DNA from: Undaria pinnatifida | Taxonomy: Eukaryota > Sar > Phaeophyceae > Laminariales > Alariaceae | Direction of reading: 5' to 3' | Assembly: GCA_012845835.1 (NCBI GenBank) | Contig: JABAKD010000004.1 | Coordinates: 11,323,522-11,387,521 of the forward strand | Length of the DNA stretch: 64,000 nucleotides | Shown: positions 1-10,990 of the stretch, piece after piece | How the letters are laid out: every line of letters begins with the position of its first letter | Numbering within the stretch: the first letter of the stretch is position 1 | Program-made: the position numbers and the translations under genes | Notes under the pieces: model-generated | Database searches by the model: none | Told to the model about the DNA's origin: nothing | The model's input: only the letters and a program-made list of their open reading frames with translations

Positions 1-128
1 GCATTATCTCTGTGTCGTAGCTTGTGACCACAGAGCTGATCTTTCTAGGGTGAAGAATCAGTACGGACACTGGGTGTGCTGGATGTCGACGAGTAGAAGA
101 ACGGTTTAATGTGAAGAACACACACACA
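1..128 (-). repeat. Dispersed repeat family A, partial copy cut by the window edge
   Basis: This segment is the reverse complement of the conserved core seen at 4326-4812, 6625-7108, 7421-7647, 19546-20030 and 45897-46104. The shared core carries the landmark TGCATCGTAATGCATT and runs to a (TG)n end next to TTCTTCACATTAAACC. The copy at 7421-7647 has a target-site duplication, so the family is mobile. No protein is encoded; translations of the core are shadows. Confidence 0.85.
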
Positions 129-224
129 TTGTATAGTATGACGTCGTCACTCGGATCTGGGGTCACGAAGCAGTCCCTTCAACCCCCGCCCCGCGATACT
201 TGCTTCCATCTGATCGCGCTAATG

Positions 225-410
225 TTCCAACCATTTGTTTTTATTTAATCCTTTCCCTCGTCGATTCGCATCGATCGCTACTCATTCACGCTGTTGGGCG
301 CTATCAGCAGGAAGTGATTCCAACCATTTGTTTTTATTTCATCCTTTCCCTCGTCGATTCGCATCGATCGCTGCTTATTCACGCTGTTAGGCGCTCTCAG
401 CAGGAAGGAG
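225..410. repeat. Two-copy 93-bp tandem duplication
   Basis: Two adjacent copies (225-317 and 318-410) differ at only a few bases. The period is 31 codons, so any plus-strand frame stays in phase; the open frame from about 200 to 505 repeats a hydrophobic 31-residue stretch. I do not recognise a protein, and the frame may be accidental. Confidence 0.75.
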
Positions 411-639
411 GAGAAGGTGTTTCCTTTGATACAATTTTGTCAACTAAACTCAAAAGTCTGATCGACGTGAGATTCGATTCGAAGATTCGAACCTTATCTA
501 CTTGAAGTGGCATTCGAGGGTAATCACTCATCAAACTACTGGGGCGACCGGCTCTCATTGCAAAGTTTTCATCACATTGCTGTGGCATACCTCGAAACAT
601 AGTTGTTACAAAAAGATACAAAATCCACGTAATTCAGGC

Positions 640-720
640 AGCAAGCTGTGAGATCGAGAAATTTTAATACGAACTCGTGTGTTTGCATGCTGCGTGTGAT
701 ACCTCGATCGCGTGTGTCAC
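640..720 (+). repeat. Degenerate copy of terminal module B
   Basis: The order of landmarks (AAGCTGTGAGATCGA, then an ACTCGT-like block, then GCGTGTGATAC.TCGATCGCG) matches module B, which recurs more than a dozen times in the window and forms the outer part of the long inverted repeats. This copy is more diverged than the others. Confidence 0.5.
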
Positions 721-2688
721 AGCGAGCTTTCTCGCCTTCGCATGTTAGCGCTACTGCGCTCGCCAGAGCAGCCGATGAATCACTAACACATCGATATATC
801 GGCTGCCCCCATGTACAAAACATACCAGCTGGGCCGGTCAATGAGCCGTGAATGAACCAATGTCGCTGCTGTGCCCCGCCCAATTTTTTGTAGCTCGGAG
901 CTGAAATTTTGACACGTGATTTAGAGGACGCTCATCGAAAAACTAATTGAAAAACCCAAGAAGAAGAAGAAAATAGTTGGCTTTTCGTCCGTTTTATGAT
1001 CATGGATTTCGTTTGGCCGTCCGTATGTCGGCAAGATTTTTTTCTTTGTTTTTGCGATTTCCAAGTAGTATTTGCTTAGACTATACTTTCTCTATTTCAC
1101 GTGTCAAAATATCAGGCCCGAACTCAAAAAACTGAACGGGGCAGAGCGAAATTTTCATTTCTTTCTTTTGGTCGAAAACACTCGACTTATTATCGTATCG
1201 AATCGAGTTTTGGTAATATCTCTCGATCGGTGGCGAATGGGGCCATAAAACTTTTACCTGGTATCGATGTTCTTCCAGGGTCTTCAGCATGGTGTCCACC
1301 AAATTTCACCTTGATCGGATTTTTTTATCTCTACAAGGATTTTATTTTCAGGTTGGAAAGTTAGTGCTGTTGAGTTTTCACGGATATCTCGGCGATATCG
1401 AGTCGCATCAAAAAAAGCCCTTTAGAATATTTTGTATACTTTTTGCTTTAAAGCGGTGGCGGCAGAGGTTTCTGAAACATTCTCCGTTTTTGGCCGGCCA
1501 AGCCTGTACAGTATTGTAAACGCCTTCGATACACAGCCCTACCTACAGGTTTCATGTGTAGAGTATTATGTATATGACGTACCTTAAATCCACAACCAGA
1601 AGAACGCGTATATACTAAATAGACCAGAGTTTTCGGGAAAATGGGAACGGAGCCTAAAATGAGAACGGACGTTTTTTTTTTAGAAAGCAAACCATTTGTG
1701 TACAACTCCAAGAAAAAAAGTTGACAGTCCTGTTGGGCTGTACAGAAGCCTTCGAATGAGCTGTCGCTCAGACTGGAAGCCCTCGGCATCGCCACGGTAG
1801 CTAGCATCTAGATAGAACGAGCGTGCACTCGGAACGGAAACCGCAGTTCATTTCCTTTAGAAGCGAAGACATTATACGCACCATGCCATATGGTATGATA
1901 CGATAGCCTATGGCACTTTTTGCATTTGAAATAAATGGTTTTTGAATGAAACCCCAAATCGTCTGAAAAACGATTTTTTCCTTCGCATGCTTCTTCTCGT
2001 GTACCTGGGCCATGGGATTTTACATCCAGTAGCTGTTTTACTTTTTTACCAAATCAGTTTCTGGGAGAGGTCTCGAGCTCCCAAATGGAGAAATCCAAGT
2101 GGTGCGCCTCTATCGTCGTGGCACGCGTCATTTCCATACTACTCCACGAGGGGCGCCTGCTCCACTGGTAGAAATTAGTGGGTGAGTCTACAAAATGTTT
2201 TCCCTCAAAAGGAGGACGACACCGCGTACCAGAGCTCTCGACAAGCCCAACCCGACAAGCCAGAGGCGCCGTTTCACGCTGTACGCCAAGCACTGACTCG
2301 CGAGGCCCCACGCCTGCCCACGAACACGAACGCAGAGTTGTACATACGCTTTTGGCTCTTCTTCCTTGATCATAGTGAAGGGGATGTAATACCAGCAATG
2401 CAGCATCCTTCTCACGAAGCTACCCGGCTGCTAAAGGGAGAGCAAACGACGACTATATAACTGTGGACCCCCAACGCAAAAAACTTGGATTGAGACACGT
2501 GCATAGCTTGCACTTCCGTTTGCTGCATGCGAATACAATAAGAACGCGCCTATACCTCGTTTCGTCGCTGTACATGGGCCCCAAGCGGTTGCACCACAGC
2601 GGCGGTGGCGTGGTAGTTTAAACGCTATCGAGCAGGCCAGCGAGACTCATCATACGTCGCATGAGACGCTATAAGCAATAAAACTCAC
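721..2688. other. No recognisable gene
   Basis: Only short, overlapping frames on both strands. Stretches rich in A or T (around 1020 and 1670) alternate with balanced sequence. A minus-strand splice-acceptor-like site at about 2165 (TTTCTACCAG before TGGAGC) could follow the exon at 2689-2768. If so, the frame closes after about a dozen codons, so the downstream model is not supported. Confidence 0.4.
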
Positions 2689-2768
2689 CGCGGTCCCGAA
2701 ATGTGTTCTGCTCCTCCTGCCACCACCGCGTAGACCGACACGATCAAAGTGGCCATAGTGCCCTTCAT
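2689..2768 (-). CDS. Candidate first exon with an N-terminal signal peptide
   Basis: On the minus strand an ATG at 2768-2766 opens a frame starting MKGTMATLIVSVYAVVAGG. This has a short basic start, a hydrophobic core and small residues, as expected of a secretory signal peptide. The frame reaches a strong splice donor (exon then GTGAGT) at 2688-2683, leaving phase 2. Codons are richer in G and C than the flanks. The next exon is uncertain: an acceptor near 2165 would add only about a dozen residues before a stop, giving a very small secreted peptide; other exons may be missed. The call rests on the signal-like start plus the donor. The protein family is not recognised. Confidence 0.4.
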
Positions 2769-4325
2769 GGTGACTGCTAGATGTCCGACGCAACTAGAGA
2801 CAGTTTTTTCTTGGACAGCTGCGTGGTCGTGGTGGTACTTTCCCCAGCTCGATCAAGGATAGGGGTGGGTGTGAGTGTGCTCTATGAACCTACCAGGAGG
2901 ACGGCTTTGTTCTTGCGAAGCGTTGTGTGGGTGAACGGCTAAGTGTGTTCGGTAGTTGGAGTCTAGGCGCAGGAGGAGGCGTACCATTCAAGTGTGTGTT
3001 GAGCAAGATATACCAACCATGCTTCGTTGATCGATTAAGCGGCTAACGCGATTCCCAAAGAAGGCTTTCAACGGCCAACTGTTCGAAATGGGGAAAACGT
3101 GAAATAGTTGGGGAAGCACTTTGTAGAATATGAAAATGTTCCGCACTTACTGCTGGGATAATTGAGTATGCCCTCGCAGTGGGACGCTATTCCACAACGG
3201 GTCAACAGCGTCGTGTCATCACCAGACGAATGATTTTGTGCCAAACAACAGACAAGGTGACGTTTTACTATGCCTGTTGTGGCACATGATGCCGTAGAAC
3301 AACCCGCGCATTTGGCCATCAGCTAAAAGAGTTTTTCTTTTTGGACCATATATATATGGTGTTCCTAGCGTTCTGATTGGTTATCACTGACATCTTCAAG
3401 TGAAGAACGAACGGTTAGTTGAATCGATCGTCTTACCAGGCGTGAGCCGTGCTACGATAGAGGGGCAATATTTATTTCCGTTGTGAGGGTGGTCGCTTGA
3501 AGAGGTCTACCACGACAAAAATATTGTTTTTTGAGAAAACTAAAAGTGTAACTTCATGGTGAACAGGACCGTGTGGACTAGGTACAAAACATGAATATTG
3601 CAAAAAATCAACCAAATTCCGACAAGATTGGGTTAAGGAGTCCCATCGGTTGGAAGACAGTTCCGCCAAAATTGCTACCTCTATCGTTGCACGCGTCTGA
3701 AACGATAACTTTTTTCAGGACTAGGGCAAAGGCGCTTGGCCGGGTTGCGCGAACGAATGCCTTCGAAGTCATTTTTCGTGTGAGATAGTAAGCTCCTCAT
3801 TCATAGTATTAATAGGAGGTCAGCGGGGACTTTCCGCTGCACCCCCATATACTGTACATGACAGTGTTAGTCTTGGTGTTGTGTTAGAGTTAGTGTATAA
3901 CACCCCCCCTGGGATAGAATGCTGAGCCAGTTTCCTCCGAAACCAGTGCGGGACGAACATCAACAGTGGCGGCTTTGAGATGATGCCGTCCAGATCTTTC
4001 CATAGACGTGTCGCTCGGCGGTTAGACTCTCTGGCGGTCGTCGAGAAATCGGCATACGAAATTCGTCCAAGGGGGTGTGCTGTTCACCGTCACATACGTC
4101 CCATGGGATAGCTCGCATCCATCATAAATCATATGCACAGTATCGTAAGTGGTCTCTGATATCGAATTGCGAAGCAATTACTTCTAATAACGGCAAACAC
4201 GGCACACCAAAAGAAACCACCCGCATCTTGGAAATTTATGCCGTCGATAAATTTTCGTAGACCCACCGCTCGGCGTTCACGCTCCCCGCGTTACCGACAC
4301 AAAGACGAGTGCTACATACATACCG
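2769..4325. other. No recognisable gene; fragments of duplicated sequence
   Basis: Mostly unique-looking sequence with short frames only. Two pieces recur elsewhere: 3604-3662 resembles 4963-5020, and 3716-3785 resembles 62684-62750. No splice-bounded frame of convincing quality was found. Confidence 0.45.
3716..3785 (+). repeat. Dispersed repeat shared with 62684-62750
   Basis: The two segments align over about 65 bases, including the exact block GAATGCCTTCGAAGTCAT and the preceding AGGACTAGGGCA. They lie 59 kb apart in the same orientation. Nothing shows what element they come from. Confidence 0.7.
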
Positions 4326-4812
4326 TGTGTGTGTGTGTTCTTCACATTAAACCGTTCTTCTACTCGTCGACATCCAGCACACCCAGTGTCCGTACTGATT
4401 CTTCACCCTAGAAAGATCAGCTCTGTGGTCACAAGCTACGACACAGAGATAATGCATCGTAATGCATTCGACAACGCAAAGTCATGCCCCAGTACTGGGT
4501 ACGACAGGCACAACATACATACGTCAGCAACAGGAATACATTGGAAGAGAGAATACGAAATAAACAAAAACAAAAACAAAAACAAAATAATAATGAGAAA
4601 ACATATAAAAACAAAGATAAAAATAAAGCAAAAATGAAACAAACAAAATGAAGGGGAAATCGAAGAAACAACCCAACCGGAAAGGAGAGCCAAAGCTCGG
4701 AAAAGAAACATAATAAAAAAAAAAAAAAATGAAGTAAAGTAGAACCAAAATAAGATAATCCGAACACGAGCCAAAAACCTGGACACGCAAGAAGGGAACA
4801 AAGGGGAAAACC
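4326..4812 (+). repeat. Dispersed repeat family A, long form
   Basis: The 225-bp core (TG-repeat end, TTCTTCACATTAAACC, palindromic TGCATCGTAATGCATT) is followed by an A-rich tract with AAAAC units. Then comes a conserved 3' segment containing GAGAGCCAAAGCTCGG and ending near GGAACAAAGGGGAAAA. The same long form recurs at 6625-7108 and 19546-20030. Long hydrophobic minus-strand frames here come from the A-rich tract and are not genes. Confidence 0.85.
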
Positions 4813-4962
4813 GTAGAGGTGCCTCACTATTTTTGTAATATTCCTCAATTTGGGAGGAGCTAAAGAACTCCCGCAAAAACTGTTTTGGAGAAAATAAAAC
4901 TGCTACGGGATGGGAAATCCCATGGCTCAGCTAGGTACACAACAATATCCGTGCAAAAAAAA

Positions 4963-5020
4963 GTACCCATTTCCAACGAATTTGGGTTAATAAGGAGCCC
5001 CGTTGTTCAGATACCAGTTC
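4963..5020 (+). repeat. Short duplicated segment (mate at 3604-3662)
   Basis: Both segments carry CAACGAATTTGGGTTAA-like sequence followed by GGAGYCCCRTYGGTT-like sequence. Similarity is moderate, and the element of origin is unknown. Confidence 0.4.
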
Positions 5021-5048
5021 AGACAAAAAATCTATTTCTACTTTGAAA

Positions 5049-5612
5049 AATGAAAATACACTCCAGCTGTGAGATCGAAGATTTCGTCGAAACTCATCTT
5101 TGCAAGCTGTGTGTGATAACTCCGATCACGCGCATTACGAGTTGTGTGTCCTCATTAAGGGCATAGGTCGGCGACACCCCTTACAGCTACAGTGTAGCTA
5201 TCAGGGTCAACAGGGTTATTTTAGTCAGTCTGGGCGCGGAAACTATAAAACCCGTTTCTGAGGGGGACAAAATCTGACAGCTGTGGAAGGAAATGTATCC
5301 TTTTATCAAGTGAATCTTGTAAGTCGAATAACCGGTGAGGGGGGAGGGGGGGGAGTTTTGAAGGACGTGGGGCCTGGTTTTGATCAAAAGCGAGCAGGTT
5401 TGGAGGGTCGGGGGGGGGGGAAGGGGGGGGCAATTTTTGCATGTAAGTTATCATCCTTTCAAGGGATAAATCCGACGGTTTTGGCACCAGTTTATTATTG
5501 GGGGGGGGGGGGGGGGGTTGGGGCGGGGGTGAGGCGTGTGGGGTAGCTCAATATGTGCGTGGAAACTATACATTATTTTGAGGGGATACATGTGACGGTT
5601 TTGGAAATAATG
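5049..5612 (+). repeat. Arm of the long-inverted-repeat family E, with poly-G modules
   Basis: Starts with module B (AAAATACACTCCAGCTGTGAG to GATCACGCGCATTACG). It continues through the family landmarks GTCGGCGAC, CAGTGTAGCTATCAGGGTCA, CGCGGAAACTATAAAACCCG, TCTGAGGGGGACAAAATCTG and ACCGGTGAGGGG. It then enters G-homopolymer modules, including an 18-G run at 5500-5517. Copies of this arm in opposite orientation bound the elements at 43720-45575 and 57240-58385. No matching right arm lies nearby, so this copy is partial. Confidence 0.8.
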
Positions 5613-6624
5613 CATCAGTTGTTGCAGACGTCCAAAACGGGTTCAAATATCAAGCGAGGAGGGTGTGTGATCTTGCGTTTCGTGCGGTCGTCGAAGAAGG
5701 TTCGTACGTGTCATGCGCGCGTGCCACACGGAGGCCCATTGTTTCTCACAAGGCGCACAGGCGAATCCCGCACTACCAAGGTCAAAGACAGAGCAAAAAA
5801 GAGCTGCCCATTCCTGGGTAGCTATGTCACCCTTCTTGATCGAACCTTATAGGGTTCGGCCGAAGAAAGCCGTCAAGTTCACGGTGTTGACTTAGCCGAA
5901 GGGGCGAGGTCAGCACCAAGTCTGCGTTTTGCGGGTTATGAGATGGACAAAATTGGTACACAAACGAATTCGTATTGAGCTTATGAAGCTGTTTTACCCG
6001 GATCTCCGGGAGGATCTAACAAAACAAAGAGCATCGCGGGAGGGTTCCTGGAATGTTGCTACTGGATCACTGGCGTCAGCGTCGTCTCTGCTTCCCGCCC
6101 CCTGAATGTAACCCGAAACCATTCCCGTATCCAATATATGGTCGACATATTTTTCATACGCATGTGTGAAATACCTCAAAGGTGCTATGGACTATTTATG
6201 TTTTTATTATGTGCTTAGACTATGGAGTATGATATCTACCACTCCCCTTTTGTATACCAGGTACTGGTTGTCACCAGCACAACAGGGTAGACCAGACACC
6301 TTATTCCAGGATTTTTATTCTTGGTTCCGTACTATTATTGATGTACTGCAAATACCATACAAGAAAATATTTATTATGGTTGGTAATGATGTTCCTTCCT
6401 TAGATGGATATTTGATAGATTCGACATGAAACCATGTCAAGGCTGAGGTGAAACCATGCATGCATGTGACATTTTTATATGTCACATTCACGTCAAGGCC
6501 ATTGTAGAACGTAGGTGACGATGATGGGACAAGCAGGACGCCCCCTTCTCACTACCTTGCACTACCTGCTCTACGATACCCTGCTTTACCCTGCTCTACT
6601 GTGCGCTACAATGCAGGCCTGTTA
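5613..6624. other. No recognisable gene
   Basis: Short frames on both strands. An AT-rich plus-strand frame at 6166-6429 (87 codons, aromatic-rich) has no recognisable domain and no splice support. No repeat shared with other parts of the window was noticed. Confidence 0.4.
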
Positions 6625-7108
6625 TGTGTGTGTGTTCTTCACATTAAACCGTTCTTCTACTCGTCGACATCCAGCACACCCAGTGTCCGTACTGATTCTT
6701 CACCCTAGAAAGATCAGCTCTGTGGTCACAGGCTACGACACAGAGATAATGCATCGTAATGCATTCGACAACGCAACGTCATGCCCTAGTACTGGGTACG
6801 ACAGGCACAACATACATACGTCAGCAACAAAATACATTGGAAGAGAGAAAACGAAATAAAAAACAAAAACAAGAACAAAAACAAAATAATAATAAGAAGA
6901 CGAATAAAAACAATAATAAAAATAAAACAAAAATGAAACAAACAAAATAAAGGGGAAATCGAAGAAACAACCCAACCGGAAAGGAGAGCCAAAGCTCGGA
7001 AAAGAAACATAAAAATTAAATAAAAAAATTATAGTGAAACCAAAATAAGATAATCCGAACACGAGCCAAAAACCTGGACACGCAAGGAGGGAACAAAGGG
7101 GAAAAAAA
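6625..7108 (+). repeat. Dispersed repeat family A, long form
   Basis: Same organisation as 4326-4812: TG-repeat end, core with TGCATCGTAATGCATT, AAAAC-rich tract, then the segment with GAGAGCCAAAGCTCGG. It is followed directly by family H, the same order as at 19546-20430, so A and H here form a duplicated block. Confidence 0.85.
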
Positions 7109-7127
7109 ATACCCTAGAAAGAGAAAA

Positions 7128-7712
7128 GTGCTACGTACCTACTAGTCCGCCATCTCCTTCCTGCCTTCGTCCACCGCGGTCTCCCTTCTATTCCTCCTGT
7201 TGCCCCCCCTGCCCCCCCTCCCTTGGACGGCTTTCCTTCTACTCCTCTTGTTTCCCCCCCTCCCCCCTTTGTGCTCTTCTCATTAAACCAAAATACCTTG
7301 TAAAAGAATGAAACAACGAAAGAAACCAAGACAAAACAAACAAATAAATAAATAAATTAAAAGGGGAGCCAAAGCTCGGGAGATAGAAACATACCCCAAG
7401 CATGAGCCAAAATGGACATGTGTGTGTGTTCTTCACATTAAACCGTTCTTCTACTCGTCGACATCCAGCACACCCAGTGTCCGTACTGATTCTTCACCCT
7501 AGAAAGATCAGCTCTGTGGTCACAAGCTACGACACAGAGATAATGCATCGTAATGCATTCGACAACGCAATGTCATGCCCTAGTACTGGGTACGACAGGC
7601 ACAACATACATACGTCAGCAACAGAAATACATCGGAAGAGAGAATACGACATGCAAGGGGGAAAGAAAGGGAAAAAAATACCCCGGAAAAAGGAAACAAG
7701 TAAAAGAAGGAA
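7128..7712 (+). repeat. Family H repeat, interrupted by an inserted family A copy
   Basis: The segment matches 20055-20430 (landmarks CTACGTACCTACTAGTC, CCACCGCGGTCTCCCTTCTA, AGGGGAGCCAAAGCTCGGGA, CAAGGGGGAAAGAAAGGG). In this copy the match is broken between 7420 and 7648 by a family A insertion; at 20365-20371 it is uninterrupted. A partial third copy of the 5' part lies at 20625-20805. Confidence 0.85.
7421..7647 (+). mobile_element. Complete short family A element with target-site duplication
   Basis: The insertion is 227 bp. It starts TGTGTGTGTTCTTCACATT and ends GGAAGAGAGAATAC. It is flanked by GACATG at 7415-7420 and at 7648-7653. The paralogous host sequence at 20365-20370 has one GACATG and no insertion, so element ends and a 6-bp target duplication are defined directly from sequence. 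It encodes no protein and must be non-autonomous. I saw no TIR, LTR or tRNA-like promoter in it, so its class is open. Confidence 0.85.
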
Positions 7713-8404
7713 GTATGTATGTCTCATAGCATTCAATGTAGGGAAATAATTCATGTACGAAGCTTTTGGATCTATCCAGCGAGCCATGAGGAGAGACCAA
7801 AAAAGACACTGAAATCAACGAGGAGCACGCTTCCTAACACCGACCAACCACGCATACCCCACTCACTCGGAGTAACATTAGTACAGGTTGTGGTCGCAGT
7901 GGGGGGTGCAACGCAAACCCCGAAAACACTAACCTCAACCCGACCCTAACCTGTGATTGGATCGAGTTGTTTGTGAAGTGATGCCGTCGTGGAGGCCGTG
8001 CTGTGGCCGTTCAAATGGTTGCTGCGCTTTGGCAGTCGTAAATGCTGCGCTTTGGCCGTCTTGGAAGCAGTTGATGAAAAAAGACGCACGCACAATGCTG
8101 TTAATCGAAATTACGCATGCACTCCCCATCCATGCCACATGATTTTCTCCGTTGTCCTGGCCCCCACAACATTCAACCCGGGCTACGACTCTAGGCGAGT
8201 CGCGTTTGGGGCCTCATTTTTTTAGCAGTAGCTCGGCATCACTGGCGCGAGTGAGTGTGATCCCCTATTTTTTTGCTGTCATAACCTTTTGCTTGCGTGC
8301 TGCATTAATTTATTCAGCGTTCAGAATTCGCAGTGATTGGCAATAGATACCATCTGCGCCGAAGATTTCGCCTATATAAAAAGCGGCCTATATTTTAATG
8401 AGCG
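7713..8404. other. No recognisable gene
   Basis: Contains a small internal duplication (TGCTGCGCTTTGGC repeated near 8020 and 8045) but no convincing frame, splice signals or known repeat. Confidence 0.4.
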
Positions 8405-8515
8405 TACACAGCACCCAGTAATACCCGCGATCGGAGTATCACACACACAGCTGGCAAATATGAGTTTCGACGAAATCTTCGATCTCACAGCTGGATGGAG
8501 GGTTTTTTGTTTTTT
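8405..8515 (-). repeat. Solo terminal module B
   Basis: Reverse-oriented copy with the landmarks CGCGATCGGAGTATCACACA, GATGAGTTTCGACGAAATCT (first base differs) and CGATCTCACAGCTGGA. No family E body is attached, so this is a solo or truncated terminal module. Confidence 0.75.
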
Positions 8516-9303
8516 ACAATAATATTACATACAAGATTCCCCTCCGGGAAGTGCCTAAGGGAGTGGCGCAAGAACGAAACCCAAACATCCAACATCTGAC
8601 TGTGGGCAAATAAGATGTACCTGGTGGTAGTGAAAAGTATTTTCTTGCCCGCAGCTCGAGAAGCGGAGTGTGGGGAGGCGCCCTCCCGGGTACGGTTCGC
8701 TCTCTCGCCGTCGTGGTGGAAAACCGTAAATAAGTGGTAATCCCGTCAGTACGTACGTGTCCAGCGCCAGTACTCGTACGATAGGGACTTTTTATACGGG
8801 CGACTCTAAAGCAGTAAAATTCGCGTGGTTAAAATGAAAGGACGAACAGGTAACTTTTCAACCGGTAAAAAAACAAAACAGCAGTTGTTCCGTGCGCCGT
8901 CTCTCTGTTGTGGTCTTGATGTTTTTCTTTGTTTCCTGTTGTTTCGTATGGAAATCAGCAATTTCAGAATAGATCAGGCACTCTTCGTGTCTTCTTGTTG
9001 ATTGAGCCAGATGATATTGAACTTGACGAGTGAAACACGCCAGGATGGCAATCATCCCCCTTCACTGCCAGTTCGTCGCAGAGAGTGCGCGAGATGAGGA
9101 ACTGATGTAGGGCTCCTATTTTCGCTGAGACAGAGAAGCCCTTTCTCATGGAGCATCAGCGCCTATATCCACTGCTGTTTGCTCCTTAGATTCAAGAAAA
9201 AATACGCTGGATTGTTTAGATCGTCGTCCGATTCAAAATCGTTCCCTCGTGGAGGCGAAAGCAGCTCGACTCAGCATAGCAAAGACTCGCCACGCGCACA
9301 TAC
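8516..9303. other. No firm gene; one weak exon-like stretch
   Basis: A plus-strand acceptor-like site TTTTCTTGCCCGCAG ends at 8654. The next 35 bases are GC-rich and open until a GTACGG donor-like site near 8689. This is too short to call. The rest holds short frames only. 9153-9180 recurs at 9727-9753. Confidence 0.3.
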
Positions 9304-9393
9304 ATGATGTTTCCTACTACTGCTGCTGTGCGGCGAGGTCGTACACGTAGCGTTGTGCTGTCCTCACGCTGTCTGGCCTCTGTCATCTGTGGT
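9304..9393 (+). CDS. Candidate first exon, unknown protein
   Basis: Two consecutive ATGs open a 30-codon frame beginning MMFPTTAAVRRGRTRSVVL. It is rich in Arg, Ser, Val and Ala and without acidic residues. It ends in phase 0 at a GTGAGC donor-like site at 9394. The composition would suit an organelle-targeting presequence, but that is inference. No downstream exon was identified, and the following 9457-9894 stretch is repeats. The frame may be chance. Confidence 0.25.
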
Positions 9394-9456
9394 GTGAGCA
9401 AAATCTCCGACCCCTCTGTTATGTCCTGGTACGTAAAAACACTCTGTCTTCTTGGA

Positions 9457-9894
9457 CATAAATGTAAGGATGGGTTGGTGAGAAAAACATGACACTTTAA
9501 AGTTTCCTATATTACTGCCCAAATTAAGACGATCCATGGATATGCAGTAATGGAGATGCGCACGAAGTGGCAGCACAGCGGAAATATGGGGTATGGTGGG
9601 GTGACAAATGGCACGCTCCGATCAAAGAATCAGCTTCTACAACAGCCGCCCCACGCGCATAGAGTTGCAGGCTTTGATGCTTGGGGGCTGGATCGCTGCT
9701 GGGCGGCAGAATCGTAGCGTGGTGCCATCAGCGCCTATATCCACTTCTGTTTGACTTAAATGTAAGGGTTGGTTAGTGGTGAATTTTCATCATAAAATTT
9801 TACTATATTACTGCCAAAATTGGCACGATCTATGGACATGCAGTAATTGAGATGCGTCCGAAGCGGCGGCACACCAAAAATATGGGGTACAAGG
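9457..9894 (+). repeat. Direct duplication, copies about 300 bp apart
   Basis: 9457-9595 and 9757-9894 align through ATAAATGTAAGG-like starts, TATATTACTGCC.AAATT, GCAGTAATKGAGATGCG and AATATGGGGTA. The space between them (9590-9726) is a separate repeat shared with 15643-15780. Confidence 0.75.
9590..9726 (+). repeat. Dispersed repeat shared with 15643-15780
   Basis: The two segments share TATGGTGGGGTGACAAATG, CCACGCTCCGAT-like sequence, CAACAGC.GCC and GCTGCTGGGCGGCAG. They lie 6 kb apart in the same orientation, on opposite sides of the 11.2-14.8 kb array. Confidence 0.75.
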
Positions 9895-10446
9895 GCTTCG
9901 CTCGCGGGCGGCTGGGCGCCGCCCGCTACGCTTGCGGAAGGAGGAATGGACATTCAGTAGAAAGGCGGAAAAGAAGCACAAATGGCGCAACTGGCGACTT
10001 GAAAATGCCAAGAGGTCCATATATAGTACAACGGTACAGGATAGAGACGATTATGATCATGAGTTTGTTATTATCATCCATTCGCCCAGTCCATGATGGG
10101 CACGTCGGAGGACTTGCTTGGCACATCCTTCCACCCTTCAGGTAGCACCTGTACACTTATTTATAGCTCTCTCTGAGTCGATCATCAATAATAAATTATC
10201 GCAGTGCATAGACACCAGGCACGCGCTTGTCAAGGATAGAGACAGGAAAACTACAACTTAAGATGGAAAGGAGCGCAGTGCCAAAAAAAACATGCTGGAA
10301 GCAGGAACTTGAACGCACACACCGCAAACATGTGAAGTACATTTGTATTCCTGAAAGACGAAGAGCACGCATTTAGGCATAATAGTTCTCAAAAAACGAT
10401 GCTGGTATAATGAACCACAACTTAACGTTCTATAAAGAACGTGCTG
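9895..10446. other. No recognisable gene
   Basis: Short frames only. The stretch is AT-leaning between 10150 and 10440 and could include the 3' flank of the minus-strand gene ending at 10447. Confidence 0.4.
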
Positions 10447-10990
10447 TCAACATTGCTTCCGAAGGAGCATGCAGGCTTGCTTGGACTCTTCCTCCTCGGC
10501 GGAGGTACCCAGCACCTTGCACTCTTGTTTTTTGTCGATGATCTTGTGGATCTGTCCACAAACGTCGAAGCATGGCGGGAGGACGTCGATAAGTATGCGT
10601 AAAAAAGTATTGGTACTTCTCTCCAGCAGACGTCGTAACCATCCAAATTATTGGAGCTCCTTTCGTTGTTAGTAATTGTTGTGGTATTGTTGTACTTGCT
10701 CTTGGTACTCGGAAAAAGAGCCGCACTTCATAGACTTAATCCGCACGCCATCCCCTAGTCTTGAGCAAGAGACATGGATGTCTCGACTAGTGACACACAG
10801 GGCGCAAGATAAGAGTAGAACGTACCTCGATGTCGAACGCCCTCGTGACACCGTGAGAATGGAATGCGGGATGTATATCGAGCAAGTGGTCGCCTGCCTT
10901 CTTCAGGTCACCGACCTTGATGTCGCCGGTGCACTTCGTGTTTATGTCCTCGCCGACTTGGCGGCCCTCGGCGGCTGCTTCGCAGGGCTT
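10447..10990 (-). CDS. 3' end of a spliced gene (two exons), unknown cysteine-containing protein
   Basis: Minus strand. Exon 10990-10826 follows an acceptor (TTGTTGTCGTTTGCAG) and encodes 55 codons starting KPCEAAAEGRQVGEDINTKC. It ends exactly at a strong donor (GAG then GTACGT), in phase 0. The last exon, 10551-10447, follows an acceptor (TTTGTGGACAG) and encodes 34 codons in the same phase, starting IHKIIDKKQECKVLGTSAEE, with a TGA stop at 10449-10447. A longer version of the last exon, starting near 10620, is also in phase. Both exons are GC-rich, acidic/basic balanced and carry paired cysteines. I do not recognise the family. Upstream exons are not seen; the nearest coding-like stretch upstream is the zinc-ribbon exon beyond the tandem array. 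Splicing and frame are consistent, so the call is fairly good; the function is unknown. Confidence 0.55.

Noticed and set aside
4429-4876. Phe/Leu-rich minus-strand frames repeated at 6733-7062 and 19650-20019
   Set aside because: They come from the A-rich tail of family A repeats, which are non-coding; the apparent conservation is that of the repeat.
5713-5895. Small basic open frame
   Set aside because: Short, overlapped by a longer frame in another phase, with no start context or recognised motif.
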